Shown: positions 25,101-36,723 of the stretch, piece after piece
Layout: each line of letters starts with the position of its first letter
How positions within the stretch are numbered: position 1 is the first letter of the stretch
Source: Dipodascopsis uninucleata var. uninucleata
Taxonomy: Eukaryota; Ascomycota; Lipomycetes; Lipomycetales; Lipomycetaceae
Direction: 5' to 3'
NCBI GenBank assembly: GCA_030568195.1
Contig: JAJLTO010000004.1
Span: 1,178,001 to 1,242,000 of the forward strand
Length of the DNA stretch: 64,000 nt
The notes under the pieces: generated by a model
The model's database searches: none
The model's input: only the letters and a program-made list of their open reading frames with translations
Told to the model about the DNA's origin: nothing
Made by a program: the position numbers and the translations under genes

Positions 25101-25912
25101 ACAAAATATGTGTCCTAATAGCAAGTTCCTTTTCTGCAAGCTTTCTTTCATAATTTTCTACCTCGACTTTCTGTTCCTGATACTGCTTGATTTCCGTATT
25201 ATAAGTACGCTTCTTATTAAATGCCTGCATGGAAGCATCTGTCGCTCTCTCTTGCTCCTCCTTTAAAGCATCATACTCTGCTTTATAGTCTAGAGATCCA
25301 GAGATTTGTTCGATTAATTTCGTAAGGTCTTTTGGAGATTGCGCCGCAATAGCTTCCACATCTCCTTGAAATACAAGAAAGTTCCTAGCTCTTATCAGAA
25401 TGTTTTCATCTTCTAGGGCTCTTGAATACTCGTGCGCAGAAACCACTTTGCCATTGAGACGATATTCGCTATTGCCCTGTGTTCCGATCCTATAATAATG
25501 TTGAATATAATATTAGAAAAGCCTCACCAGCAGTCTTACTATTAGAGTTGTGAAAGTAGTTACGTCTAACTCTGTGGAAAAAAACCTACGATCGTTTAAG
25601 ATGAAGTTCTGAGCCATCGTCTTTGACATATACAGCAGTGACAGAAGCCGTTGTCGGATCCTGTTCTGCTTTGGATGCCGCGCCCTGGTTTGACTTCATA
25701 ATACGACCTCTGTAAACAAGATCCTTCAACTGGCTGCTTCGAAGATGACTACTCTTGATTCCAAGAACAAATGAAATTGCATCCATCATATTACTTTTAC
25801 CTGCTCCATTTGGTCCGATGATACTGGTGAAATATGACGACCCAAAATCTATTCGCTGGACTGATTTATACGACTTGAAGTTGCACACTTCGATACGCGT
25901 GAGCTGACCCAT
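22108..25912 (-). CDS. SMC1: Cohesin ATPase subunit SMC1
   Basis: Two exons, 25590-25912 and 22108-25489, with a 100-base intron, give 1234 residues, the usual SMC1 size. Walker A is GPNGAGKS at residues 33-40, followed by DAISFVLGIKSSHLRSSQLK. SMC1-specific sequence follows: FLVFQGDVEAIAAQSPKDLT and EQISGSLDYKAEYD. Long coiled coils flank the hinge at roughly residues 500-680 (GRNFDAVVVDTQKTATECI; TLDGSVIHKGGLMTGG). The C-terminal head has the ABC signature LSGGEKTMAALALLFSIHS and Walker B FFVLDEVDAALDNANVAKI. With SMC3 and the kleisin it forms the ring that holds sister chromatids together. An acidic insert of about 70 residues lies in the C-terminal coiled coil (VDYDSLDDDLKDNGADEVEE). Two ACGCGT boxes lie 180-221 bases upstream. 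Confidence 0.97.
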
Positions 25913-26427
25913 ATTTAAAGTATGAGACCACTATTAAAGTGACTATCACAGATATTATATACTAATTCAGATCACTATATTATTTATATTTAAATCTTAT
26001 AAAAAACTGAGTCTTCTACTCGTCAGTACATTGAAAATGATAGAGCATAGGTATTAGAAACTCACTGGAAAAATTGCAAAAAATGAAATCGACGCGTTAC
26101 TTCGATAATAGGGTTTATTTTGTCAAAACGCGTATTTGGCATACTAGGTTATAAAGCAATAAGCAAGGAAATGAAGAAAAGAAAGCAAAAATATCTAGCA
26201 AATCAGTACATTGAGATATATTTCTCTAGAATGGAATACTTGTTTTGATTTTCCTGTTATTTTAAATAAATACAACCCGATAACTCCTGAATATATATCA
26301 ATACCAGAGACAATTTGAGCAATAGTGCAGATAGTTAATGATATAATATAAAAATTTAATATAGCATGAATTCTAAGATGTCAAGATACATCTATTATAC
26401 TCCTGTCGTACGTCCAAAATAGTAATT
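25913..26427. other. SMC1 promoter and LRP1 3' region
   Basis: No gene seen. It contains two ACGCGT boxes (listed separately) on the SMC1 side and AT-rich sequence toward LRP1. Confidence 0.55.
26092..26133 (-). promoter_or_regulatory. Paired MluI cell-cycle boxes upstream of SMC1
   Basis: ACGCGT occurs at 26092-26097 and again at 26128-26133, 36 bases apart, 180-221 bases upstream of the SMC1 ATG. In yeasts ACGCGT is the core of the MCB, bound by MBF, which drives G1/S transcription of replication and cohesion genes. By eye only about five other ACGCGT hexamers occur in the 64 kb, mostly inside genes or introns, so this pairing in front of a cohesin gene is suggestive. Function is inferred. 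Confidence 0.6.
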
Positions 26428-27184
26428 TCAAGCTTTATTCTTGTTGTTTCGTGTCTTCCTTGTGACCTTCTTCTGCTTCTTAGTAACTCTTCCTGGAGAT
26501 GCTTTTGATCCGTTTTTAGAGTCAAGCATAATAACATCTCCCTTGCTGTCTTCAGCGCCATCCGTCTGCGGCTGTTTAACCTTAGTTGTTTGCTTAGAAC
26601 CGGTAGAAGTGCTTTCGTTATCAGAATTAACACCTTTAGACAATTGTGACTGTGCATCTTTACGCTCTGATCTCGCATTATCGTATTGATCATTACCTGC
26701 AAGAGCATTCTTTATGAAACGGCCAGCCGCCTCTCGGTCTAGTTGAAGTGTTCCTACATTGGGCGGTTAATGTCAAGTCATGTTTGACTACACACTTATT
26801 TCTCTTTAGTTCACTACTCACGTCCTGCAGCAAGTTCTTCGGCCGTCTTTATTTTACTCATGTATTCCTGTACTCTCTTGATATCATTCATTATCGAATT
26901 CTCAGATACATCTATACCTGCCACTTTCATTGTAGCTAGATTTAACGAGCGACTGTCAGTTATCTGATACAAACAAGTAAAGCAGTACACGACCTACCAA
27001 ATATCGACGAATTCAAAGCGTATAACATCATAACATAGGTCTTTGCCCTTTCCAAAGCCTTCATATCTTTACTATAGTTTATAAGGCTCCCGGCACTGAA
27101 AAGAGGATGCAGCTTTGCTTTTAATCCATCCAGTTCATCGTTCAATGACTTGACAAATGGAGTCAATTCGTCCTGTTCAGACAT
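26428..27184 (-). CDS. LRP1: Nuclear exosome cofactor of the C1D/Rrp47 family
   Basis: Three exons, 26998-27184, 26822-26935 and 26428-26753, give 208 residues. The Sas10/Utp3/C1D domain is at the N-terminus: SLNDELDGLKAKLHPLFSA, then ALERAKTYVMMLYALNSSIF, continuing across the first intron as ATMKVAGIDVSENS, with IKRVQEYMSKIKTAEE in exon 2. The C-terminal tail, DREAAGRFIKNALAGN followed by a Ser/Asp segment and a strongly basic end (KKQKKVTRKTRN), resembles Rrp47/Lrp1, which binds Rrp6 and structured RNA. Its role is 3' processing and decay of nuclear RNAs with the exosome. Several acceptors are possible for exon 2; I chose the one (AAATCTAG) that restores the family pattern. It is head-to-head with the NCBP3-like gene. 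Confidence 0.85.
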
Positions 27185-27766
27185 ATCGGCATATGGCTCT
27201 CGGTCTAACCGAGTTTATGTATCAAATATAAATTGTTCTGTAATCTATTCTTCTCGGAGTTTTGTCGTACACCCACAAGTCTAGCAAGAGCTTTGGTCAG
27301 TTAAATGAAAATTTTCAGTTTTGCTCGCCGCCGTATTTCAACTACAAGAGAATCAATTTGGGAGAATAATCCCTTTGAATGCCTGGTAAGCACACATAAA
27401 CACAATTAAAAAGATTATACCCAAGTTCATATCATCTTTTAACAATCCATAGCGAGATAGCATATATTAGCAAAAGATTTTCTAGGTATTTTATAAATTC
27501 AAGTATTGTATTACTGTGCGATTAAATTAAGATTTAAAGTTCAGTAGAATAAATAGAACAACTCAGCTTGTGATATTTACATCTATTCATAAAACAGCTG
27601 GGCAAACTTTAGATCAGTTAGGCTACGGTTGTATATCTTGCCACTGCTTACCGTGAAACATCAAAGAACTGTACATACAGTTTTAGAATTAAAGGAATAA
27701 ATAGGGTGATATTATTGATAGTTTCAGCTGGTTACCAAAGGCGAGCTAAAATCTCATCAGAGAATA
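27185..27766. other. Bidirectional promoter region, LRP1 and NCBP3-like gene
   Basis: 582 bases separate two divergent ATGs. AT-rich; I recognise no specific site. Confidence 0.55.
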
Positions 27767-29044
27767 ATGATGGATAACCAAGATAGTACTCAAAATCAGA
27801 GCGCAGAGTATGACGAGGACGCTGTACTCGAAATTGCAATTGACGGGCCGGATGTTATAGAAACTCAAGAAGAGGATGCTATGAATGTAGATATCGATGC
27901 TAAGGTCAGTTAGATCGAAATAATAGTGGGAAGCTCTCTTGATGTTGTCACAATTCATACTCACATAAAGTATAGGTACCTGCACTTGTGTCAGAGATTA
28001 CTCCAGGTTCATTAGAGTCTCGTCCAGAGGCTGTATACTTAAATGGAGTAGATGAAATGTCTTCTGCGGATGTCAAGAGCTACGCAAGGATACATTTTCC
28101 CGATGCAGATGCTATTTTGGAGTGGGTAGACGACAGCTCAGGTAAATATTCTGTTCAAGTTATATAGCTAGTTACAAAAACACCAGTATTTTAAAGTACA
28201 AACAACTGATAGGTTCTTATTATCACTGAATATAGTCCTATGTATATATGACAATCCAGAGATAGCTAACAAGGCGCTGTTGGCATTCACGAACGTCAAT
28301 GCTCTGTACGAAGGAGAACTTGATATGTCAGCATTGCGATCAGCTAAGGAATTCCCAGATCACGATAAAATTGTTCTTAAAACCCGAATTGCTTTTCAGA
28401 CGGACAAGAAAGTGAAAGGAGCAAGGGAGCGTAGTAGATACTACCTATTTCATGGGGATCCTAGAGAAGATGAGGAGCGAGATCGAAGAAGAGACAGAGA
28501 TAGACGAACCAATAAGAGAAACAGCTCTCCAATAAGAAGAGAGCACAAGGACCAGAGGAGTGATGGCAGATTAAAAGACAACGATGACGGATTTCCTTCC
28601 GTTTTAAATGACAAGAATCCATTAAGGCCGAAGACAGATGTTTCGGACTCTCTTTCAAGAAGAATAGGACCTTCTGCTAGGCGTCGTTCACAATCACCTG
28701 TTAGACGTGAAAGGGAGTGGGATAGAGGAAAAGAGCGTGATTGGAACCGGGATGACCGAGATGACCGTGACAACCGTGATCGTGACCATGGTAGAAATTA
28801 TCGTCGTCAGGATCGCGAACTATACGCTATTAGAGGTTCGGCTGGTAGAGACAGTCTAGCGAGTCGAGTGGGACTTGAGAATGAGAAAGTTGTGACCAGC
28901 CTTGCCGACAGAGTTAGTTACAAAGGTAAGTCGGATGGTTCCAGTTTTGCGAGCCGTTTGTCAGTTAAGGACGATGATCGAACTGTAAAGGAAAGTCGAG
29001 AAGGTCGTCGGAGAAAACGTGCACATCATTTGGATTTTGATTAA
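27767..29044 (+). CDS. NCBP3-like nuclear cap-binding / RNA-binding protein
   Basis: Three exons, 27767-27904, 27976-28141 and 28236-29044, give 370 residues. The conserved RNA-recognition-like domain (NCBP3 family, formerly DUF2414) is at about residues 65-130: AVYLNGVDEMSSADVKSYAR, HFPDADAILEWVDDSS, then VLCIYDNPEIANKALLAFT. The WVDDSS motif matches WIDDSSC of animal NCBP3, which binds the cap in an alternative complex with NCBP1 and supports mRNA export. A segment KGARERSRYYLFHGDPRE follows, then a long Arg/Asp/Glu-rich tail with RS and RD pairs, ending with basic RRRKRAHHLDFD. A second ATG at 27770 is an equally good start. The assignment rests on the single domain; function in fungi is poorly known. 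Confidence 0.8.
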
Positions 29045-29284
29045 TTTCTGTGGTCAAAATTTCAGTGAACTTCTTACAGTGATTTACGGCGCGTGAGTGA
29101 ATTTTTTTTCATTTTGTGTAGTTAATAAGAGGCAATTCATAGTAACCTTTTTGCTATCGATGTTCTTACTGTTTCATAAAAGTTTAAAGCAGTCGCACAA
29201 TGTAACATATTAGTTTTTCTATTTGGTAAATTGTACATATATATACATATAGTATAATGTAAATCATGGTGGCCTTTTCTAATA
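29045..29284. other. Convergent 3' region, NCBP3-like and PalB genes
   Basis: 240 bases, T-rich next to the NCBP3-like stop, with a TA-repeat run at 29236-29260. No gene seen. Confidence 0.5.
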
Positions 29285-31983
29285 TCATTCTAGTAGGTGG
29301 TCTACAAGTCTTGTAATTTTGCATGGTTCGTCAGACATCAATTTTATCTTGAAGAAGCCCGTAGTCCCACTTTCATATACAGAGGGCACTATTGTATAAA
29401 ATCCTTGGTCGAGAGTTAATGGCTTTATGAGTGCACATCCGACCTGATATTCTCCACTGTCAGCTAGAACATCTCTGTTGAGTACCCTATAGTATTATCA
29501 GTTCAGTCGTCCTATTGATAATTATCGAAAATTTAAATCAGAACATACCTTTTAATACGTTTTCCGTCACTCCAGAATATTTTTATATTTACAAGAAGCT
29601 CTTGTTCAAGGAAAATAAAAAGCTGTAATTTGGTCTTTTTACTCACAGCGAGCTTAAACTGAGGATTTGAGCAATAGTTAGTGGACATAACATTACCTCC
29701 TGCAGATATCTCTGTCCACTCTCCAAATGCATCTACCGAGTATTTAAACTCTTGCTTGACCGGTGACAGCTGAACTCGAGCTGTTGAGTATGTGCATAAT
29801 GTAAAATTATTATCAGAAGGTGAGTCTCTTTGACAGGATATTACAATGGTGTACGACTTTCCAGTAGGAATACTAATGGACAGAAGCGTCTGTTGAGAGT
29901 CAACCAGTGCTTCCTATAGTATCTGTTAGACAAGGTCTCTTTGACACTCAACCTATATCACTAGGTCATTTACTTACGTTTGATAAAGATGGTTGTTTAA
30001 AGTATATTGCAGAGCCATTTGTATCATAGACATTTATTCCTATAAACATCTTCTCATCTGTTGTTTGAGAAATGTGCCTACTCAATACTAACCAAGCTGT
30101 TGCATTTTCGGACGATATGTTTTGAATGCAATATTGAGGTTGATTTACTGATAGTCTCAGTTAATAACCAACTTAAATAATAATATCGAGCCTGTTACTT
30201 ACTCATCACTCTTGGCGCCACTTTATTGGATTTATATCTGAAATGCATCTGATCCCGAAACTTGAATATACATGGATTCCAGTTCAGGTAAAGGCTGTCA
30301 AAGCGAAACAATAGAGATGCATAGTCCAACCAGAATGTGCCCGAATCACTGGGTAATGCATCAGTTAGGTCGGTTCGCCAGTCATCCGTATCATTGACAT
30401 TTAATCTGTTATGGGACCATGGATTCTTTATTAGAACTACCTTTCTTCCATGGTCGAGTATCTTCAGGTCCAGTATCGCATAATCGTGATCCCTAACTAA
30501 GCCAAATGATTTCTGTTCTGCATCCGAAAGCTTACCAGTGCCAACTGTAAGAATGACATCATTATGCTTCCAAGCATGATGCATACGTGTCCAAAGTGCA
30601 GAAGAATCCAGATCGTCTTTGTGTAGAAGAATGTGTTCTGGAATCCATGAAGTAAAGGCAAATATATCACTTGCAGCGTTTGATCCCGGGAATTCATAGC
30701 CACCAAAGATTTTAAGATATGCCTTCTCTATTAGAGCGGGAAACAAAATCGACGACTTCGATTTACAAACAACATGTATGTTCCTATCCTTCGCTGATGT
30801 TGGGAGAAAGTCGTCAATAATAACCTGAATATCAATTAGAATCAGGAACATGTAATATTGCATCAAACATACCCTTCGGTGTATACCGTTGAAAAATATC
30901 TTAAAAGCATATTTTCCATTGTCCGAGATCATCGGAGGAAAAATGGAATTGGTTACTAACTGCATTATCGCTTACATATTAGTATGACTAACTTCACTTT
31001 GATAATATACTGCCAATATACCTTTTTTCCAGTTTTCTCTTCATAGAACAATACCGCACATAAAGCAGCTACTATAGAACAATCTGATAGTACGTCCTAA
31101 TAAGCAAAGAAATTAGAATAAGAATCACTTCTTACGTGATTTCAGTCACAATAGAATTATGGACTAACCTGACTTAAATTCCACATCTTGTCTCCAAACA
31201 TGCAAGCGTCCTTGAGCCAAATTTCATTAGGCCGCTTCCATGAATCAAAAAATTCCAGATGCCCAGATCCTAAATGCATGTGACCCGCAGGATCACTGAG
31301 TCGCTTATAGTTAGCCATATATACTACCGTTCCAGATTTAATGGTAGCACTTACGTATACTTCTCGCCATCTGCATCGGCCACTAAGATTTCGTCTTTCT
31401 CCGACCATGGTAGAAAAATCTGCCCATTCACCTTTGAGCTTTGTAGTAGCACTTTTCGTTCTGATATTGGTAAATGTGAAATAGCTTCGTACGCCACATT
31501 GCTTTGACTCGACTCAACATGGCCCTTCGCAGAACCATTCGACTCCAGAGCTGGTCGCTCCTGTGTATTTTGTTCTGATATTTGTAGCTCTGGACTACTC
31601 AACATTCTTGATTTGCGAGCATCTGTCCCAGAGACTTTGAGTTGGTTCTTACGAATATGAGACTTAAGATATTCGGCTAGGTTAGCTGCATTCTCAAACT
31701 CTTTCTTCACGTAGTTTCGTTCATCTCGGCCTTGTGCCTTCAAAGTCGCCTCGTAAAAGGATTCGCTTGCATTCACAGCAGCATTGAGTGCTAATGTGTA
31801 GCTACCACGGCTAGAGTATGTTCTAGCTTGTTGTAGAAATTTCTACATTCACGTCAGTAAATTCTCGCAACCATACTCTTAACTGAACCGGCATAATAAT
31901 CGCCAGTTCCTGTACGCAGTCCTATCCTTCATCCGTATCATTTAACACACCTTCCCATCTTCCTTAGCTGCAATGTAGTCCAT
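29285..31983 (-). CDS. palB: PalB/Rim13 calpain-like cysteine protease (CAPN7 type)
   Basis: Nine exons: 31951-31983, 31355-31842, 31169-31295, 31022-31096, 30873-30959, 30203-30824, 29978-30147, 29549-29913 and 29285-29486. They give 722 residues with every junction in frame. An MIT-like helical region at the N-terminus (QQARTYSSRGSYTLALN) should bind ESCRT-III. The C2-type protease core has Cys222 in DVLSDCSIVAAL, His383 in VRDHDYAILDL and Asn404 in LIKNPWSH, the complete triad, plus the family block LIEKAYLKIFGGYEFPGSNA. Two beta-rich C-terminal domains correspond to calpain domain III repeats. PalB/Rim13 cleaves the PacC/Rim101 transcription factor at alkaline pH on ESCRT-coated membranes. 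The first exon (11 codons, MDYIAAKEDGK) is the least certain. The 48-base intron 30825-30872 is stop-free and a multiple of three. Confidence 0.9.
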
Positions 31984-32509
31984 TAGTCCGCATTTTTTGT
32001 GATTAAGCCTTTCTATTGTTATCGTACACAATATGTTGCCTCGATCCTTGAGTCTAATTTTCTTCAAAGACCAGATAGCACAAGTATAATTTATTGTATC
32101 GTGATCTCACATGTTTTATCGATATTGTCAATTTCCGTAGGCATTTATTAGCCGGATTATGTAATGACTGAAATATATAAGTTAAGCCGGATTTTCTAAA
32201 CACCGGGTAACTTATTGGGAGCAATCTTAGTACGTATAATACATGTAGCCAATGCCAGCCATCAACTGGCATCTTTGTCTATTTCTTATTGTATATCTTG
32301 GATCAGGCGACTGTCCAGTCAAAGAGAAATATTAAAATACATCTAGACCATAAGAATAGTATACTTGTTTCTGATACTGTGGCCTAATTTACACTTCCCT
32401 TTCAATTGTACGGTATCAGTTGCAGATCGCATAGAGTAGAGAACTTGTCGAGATTCGGCAACTAGATCAGAAGCTAAAGGAACGAATATATATTCATAAA
32501 CTAATAAAC
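31984..32509. other. Divergent promoter region, PalB and ANT1
   Basis: 526 bases between two divergent starts. No gene or specific site recognised; ORF 32054-32272 is chance. Confidence 0.5.
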
Positions 32510-33968
32510 ATGGTATCTATCTCTAAGGAGGCTGCATTGCCAGCTTGGGGATATGCACTGTCTGGTGCTACGGGTGCGATAATTGCTAACTCCTTAGTAT
32601 ATCCGCTAGATATGTAAGTACTTGTCAGCGTATGGAAAGAGCGGCTAGAATTTATTGCCGCTCCACGTACTAATTGCATCCTCCCACTTGTCTTATAGAA
32701 CAAAAACAAAGCTACAGGTCCAGCAGAAATTGGGCGACGTCAATTCATCAGCTTTACGGTGTGTTTCAAGTTTTTCATTATCATGGAAGTGGTTTCTCGA
32801 TATCTGAGTTGAGTGCAGTAAGGTCAACATGTTTTTGTTGCAAGCATGCAAATTGTGGGGAATATTATATTAGTAGGGGCTGAGCCGAGGTTTAACTAAT
32901 GAAATATCGTTTAATTGCTGAACCAATATACGCCAATACATCTACATCTGTAAAAATACTGATATGGGTAATTGAATTCTAGCGATATACCGGAAGAAGA
33001 CTACTATCGAGGAGTCTACGATGCTTTGACCAAGATCTACAGGAAAGGAGGTGTTAGAGCCCTGTATAAGGGTCTTCCCGGATCATTAATGGGAGTTGCA
33101 TCTACGAACTTCGCATATTTTTAGTAGGTGTAATAATAGCAAAGTATGCATGTTATCTTAAGCTGACGCGTAAATTTAATGTAGCTGGTATGGATTTCTA
33201 CGAGCACAATACCAAAAGCGTAATCTTACCATCTCTACGGCTATGGAACTAGCAATTGGGGCGGCTGCTGGTGCTCTTGCGCAGTTATTCACTATACCGG
33301 TAAGTGTCGTCACCACACGACAGCAGACAACCCACGATTTAGACAATAGTGGATTTTTGGAGATCGGGAAAGAAATACTAGAGGAAGATGGTATTAGTGG
33401 ATTATGGAGAGGGCTCAAGGCGTCGTTGATTTTGGTTGTCAACCCAGCCATCACTTATGGCATGTATCAGAGACTCCGAGAGGTTCTTTTCAAAAGCAAG
33501 TCTACAATATCTGCCTATGATTCGTTCTGTAAGTAAATCAAACCTATTTGGGAACTGAATTATGACTTATCTAATAATCGATGTGATAAAAGTACTTGGA
33601 GCTCTTTCAAAGTCTATGGCAACTATTGCAACCCAGCCTCTTATTGTGGCTAAGGTAATGGTACAGTCGAAGAGAACCGGATCCATTAAGTTCAATTCTT
33701 TTATTCATGCTCTAGAACACTTGATCACTGAAGAGGGTGTACGAGGCTTGTTTAAAGGTATCGGACCTCAGATTACGAAAGGCGTATTAGTTCAGGGATT
33801 GCTTTTCATGTTCAGAGATCGTAAGTTTGGTTTCCGCTAAGATGCATATCAATTAGTAGACCGAATTGCTAATACCTCTACGTATTTATAGAAGTCGAAT
33901 TATTGATCGTACTTCTCGTTAGATTTGTACGTCAACTGAGATTGAGGAAGATCCTAACTAATAAATGA
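32510..33968 (+). CDS. ANT1: Peroxisomal adenine nucleotide transporter (mitochondrial carrier family)
   Basis: Six exons, 32510-32613, 32699-32758, 32983-33123, 33185-33528, 33593-33820 and 33892-33968, give 317 residues, the length of the carrier family. The three repeats are visible. The first has YPLDITKTKLQVQ (PxDxxK). The second has TIPVSVVTTRQQ, an altered signature usual in peroxisomal members. The third has TQPLIVAKVMVQS. Repeat ends carry GGVRALYKGLPGSLMG, DGISGLWRGLKASL and EGVRGLFKGIGPQITKGVLV. The third signature and the C-terminal QVELLIVLLVRFVRQLR match fungal ANT1/PMP47. In yeast Ant1 exchanges ATP for AMP across the peroxisomal membrane to feed fatty-acyl activation. Six membrane helices are expected. 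Confidence 0.9.
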
Positions 33969-34276
33969 GTTTGAGCGAGTAGTTTGATATTCGTGAAGTT
34001 ACTTTTTACTTCATATATTTTATGCGCAGTTGTTGTTTTATTAAATTTGTTTAGGATCAATTGTCTGGTAAATGAATATACATATGACAAAGATAATGCA
34101 GACTCCAAATTTATATATTGCACTGTAATTAATAATTTAGGTATATACACGTAAAAGTACTAAAAAAATTCTATCCGACATCATTCAAAAACCAATCTCT
34201 ATCATAGATCAACCATCTTCATAAGATATTGTAAGCGCTGATACATGTAAGATGCCTAGCACATAATCATACGTAT
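33969..34276. other. Convergent 3' region, ANT1 and LisH-WD40 gene
   Basis: AT-rich 308-base spacer between two stops. No gene seen. Confidence 0.5.
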
Positions 34277-35717
34277 TTATCTTTGCTCAAGCTCCCAAAT
34301 AACAACACTCTTGTCAAAACCACCAGTGATTAGAACCTCGCGACCGTCGACGATGCCCGAATACATTGCCTTCACCTTTCCATCATGGTGCTTCAGCTCA
34401 GCAACAACATTACCAGAGGACACTTCTAAGCCACGGATAACTCCGTCATCTCCATTGCACCAGATTCCAGAGCCTTGAGGGCGGAAACAAATTCTAGCAG
34501 TAGAATAAGAATCCTGGGGTGCTTTAGTAAAGGCGTTTTGAATGATATTGTCGATGCCAGCTTCCAGCACCATGAATCTCATGTGTGGCACAGTGGAAGT
34601 TGCAACACCGATGAACTTAGGATCTGCAGGATCACTAATTATGTCCATTGCACAAAAGGAAACCCAAGAGTTGCTTTCAGGGTTTAGATTATGGCGTGCA
34701 GTTTCGATAACAGTCGGTTGCAATTTGTAGTAATAAAGAAAGGTAGAATCTCTTCTGGACACAATTAGTCGTAATTGCTCTTCCCCGTCACCACCAACAG
34801 TTACGAAGATAACAGCCTCTGGATTTGTAGGAAATGTGAGTGTCCCTAATTTTTCCAAACTGAGAGATGGCGAATGACTTATATTATAAACGTAAACTTT
34901 TTTATCGTAACTGGCCGTAGCAAGATATTTTCCGTCCGATGAAACGGCAATTCGTACCAAATACTTGTTGTGGTCACGCACCTGAAGTAAAATGTCACCA
35001 GAAGCCGGGTTGGACGCAACGAGTCTACCATCCATCCCACCACTGAGAATAGTAGATTCATCAAGAACATGAAGAACCAATATTGGTGACGAATGAAGAT
35101 GTGTATGTACTTTGAGTAAATCCAGGCTGTAAAAGTCGAAGATTCTTAGGGACTGATCTGCCGATGTAACTAAAATACAAACCCTAGGTGATAATGGTGA
35201 CGATAGATCATCAATAACTGTATTCATAAGAAGCTTAGCGACCGTAATAAAAAGAATATTAGATTCTGGCTGCTGCTTCGGTAGAACTGTCTTAAAGGAA
35301 GGAAATGGTACATGCCATTCTTTCTCGGGATCTGCGCCATCCAAAGACACCTCCTCCATAGCATTGGCGAGGTCAAACATTTTCTTCTGCTCAATGATAC
35401 TACATGATAAAATATATCGTTAATAATGCTATATAAATGTCTACCATTATGCCCATAGTTCAAATTTCAATTGAGGAGACCGAAGTAACGAACCTTTCTA
35501 AAGTCATTGAATGATCACTAGGTATCATATCATCGTCAAGACCGAGCTCATTTTTGAAAACGTCTAGTGTCTGTAAGAGCAGTCAGTACATTCATACACT
35601 ATCAAATACACTTATAACCGTCGTAAAACATGAATACTATTTTGCACATACACTGCCATATCCATTGTCGCGGAGATATCTTGCGACAAGGACGTGAACA
35701 TTGTCCCTGGAAGGCAT
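34277..35717 (-). CDS. LisH / WD40-repeat protein
   Basis: Three exons, 35652-35717, 35494-35570 and 34277-35399, give 421 residues. Exons 1-2 encode a LisH dimerisation motif (NVHVLVARYLRDNGYGS, then TLDVFKNELG). The rest forms WD40 blades: ILVTSADQSLRIFDF, TILSGGMDGRLVASN, VSSDGKYLATASYDKKVYVY, GIWCNGDDGVIRGLEV, and at the C-terminus VLITGGFDKSVVIWEL. Blades are fairly degenerate in the middle third. LisH-WD40 proteins often act as scaffolds in ubiquitin ligase or chromatin complexes, but I cannot name the orthologue. It follows ANT1 tail-to-tail. The upstream exons were found by matching splice sites and frame, and the intron in phase 2 (35400-35493) fits well. Confidence 0.8.
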
Positions 35718-36723
35718 CTTGATGTATAATGAAATATTATCTCTCGCTGTGAAGGTACGTATACACCGTTAAACTGCTCAAAACAATAGGATATATTTTT
35801 AATAAATCAAATAGATGTGAATTCGCCCGAAAGCAAATTACAAACAGCTTATTTAGACGTCGTAGACTAAAATTACTTAGAACGTTTATATCTGCTCTCA
35901 CATCTATTATATATCCTATTGATACAGAATTGAGTTTTTTCTTACGTCGTGATAGTGATTACAAATCTTCATAGTCGACGACCGCCTTCATCTTTGTTAT
36001 CACAGGTAATAAGAAGCACCTCCACGAATACATTTGCAATCGAACAACATTACATATTACGTATACTCGTAGTAGTTACAGTAAACGAACAAATTATAAA
36101 GAAGAAATAAATATATTCTACTTTTGAAAAAAAAAAAATTTGGGTCATCTATGGTGGCAGTAGAAGTTAACAGAAATTACTATCTCAGTTTTCTAATGAG
36201 ATAGTCTGCATGGACTACTCTTAATTGCATCAGCTGATGTTGTATTAGTTTTATAAAAAGAGAACTGATATTCAGAATACAAATGAATAAATAGTTAATC
36301 AGTCGAACACCTAAAACAAATACGTACAACGGATAAAATGATATTTTCATTCCTTACCATGCCATAATAAAAATACGGAAACAGACGAATAAGATACTAT
36401 TCTCATTAGGAACTTCACATAAGTAAAAATATATGAATATAATAAACGTGGCGAAATACTGATCATCTATTAAAGAAAAAAGACCTGATCACTAGCATTT
36501 AACGTCACCTTCTCAGTTAAGATTTCTCTAGGATGAAAATTACCAGGTATTCATTTTCCCATAGATTCAAATAAACTAGTGCAAGAGACCCGGTCGCTTA
36601 AATAACTTGATACTGATATAATGTAACATAGTATAACAAATGCTTATATGATTGATATTGTCTCTCTATTACTCTTTTTCAATGAGTTCTAAACTTTTGT
36701 GACAAACTAGACTTCTTCAACGA
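35718..36723. other. Spacer between LisH-WD40 promoter and APC3 3' end
   Basis: About 1 kb, AT-rich, no gene seen. A run of 12 A lies at 36127-36138. Confidence 0.5.

Noticed and set aside
26936-26997. Alternative acceptors for exon 2 of LRP1 inside this intron
   Set aside because: They give either stops or an eight-residue insertion in the C1D domain; the acceptor at 26936-26937 restores the family pattern.
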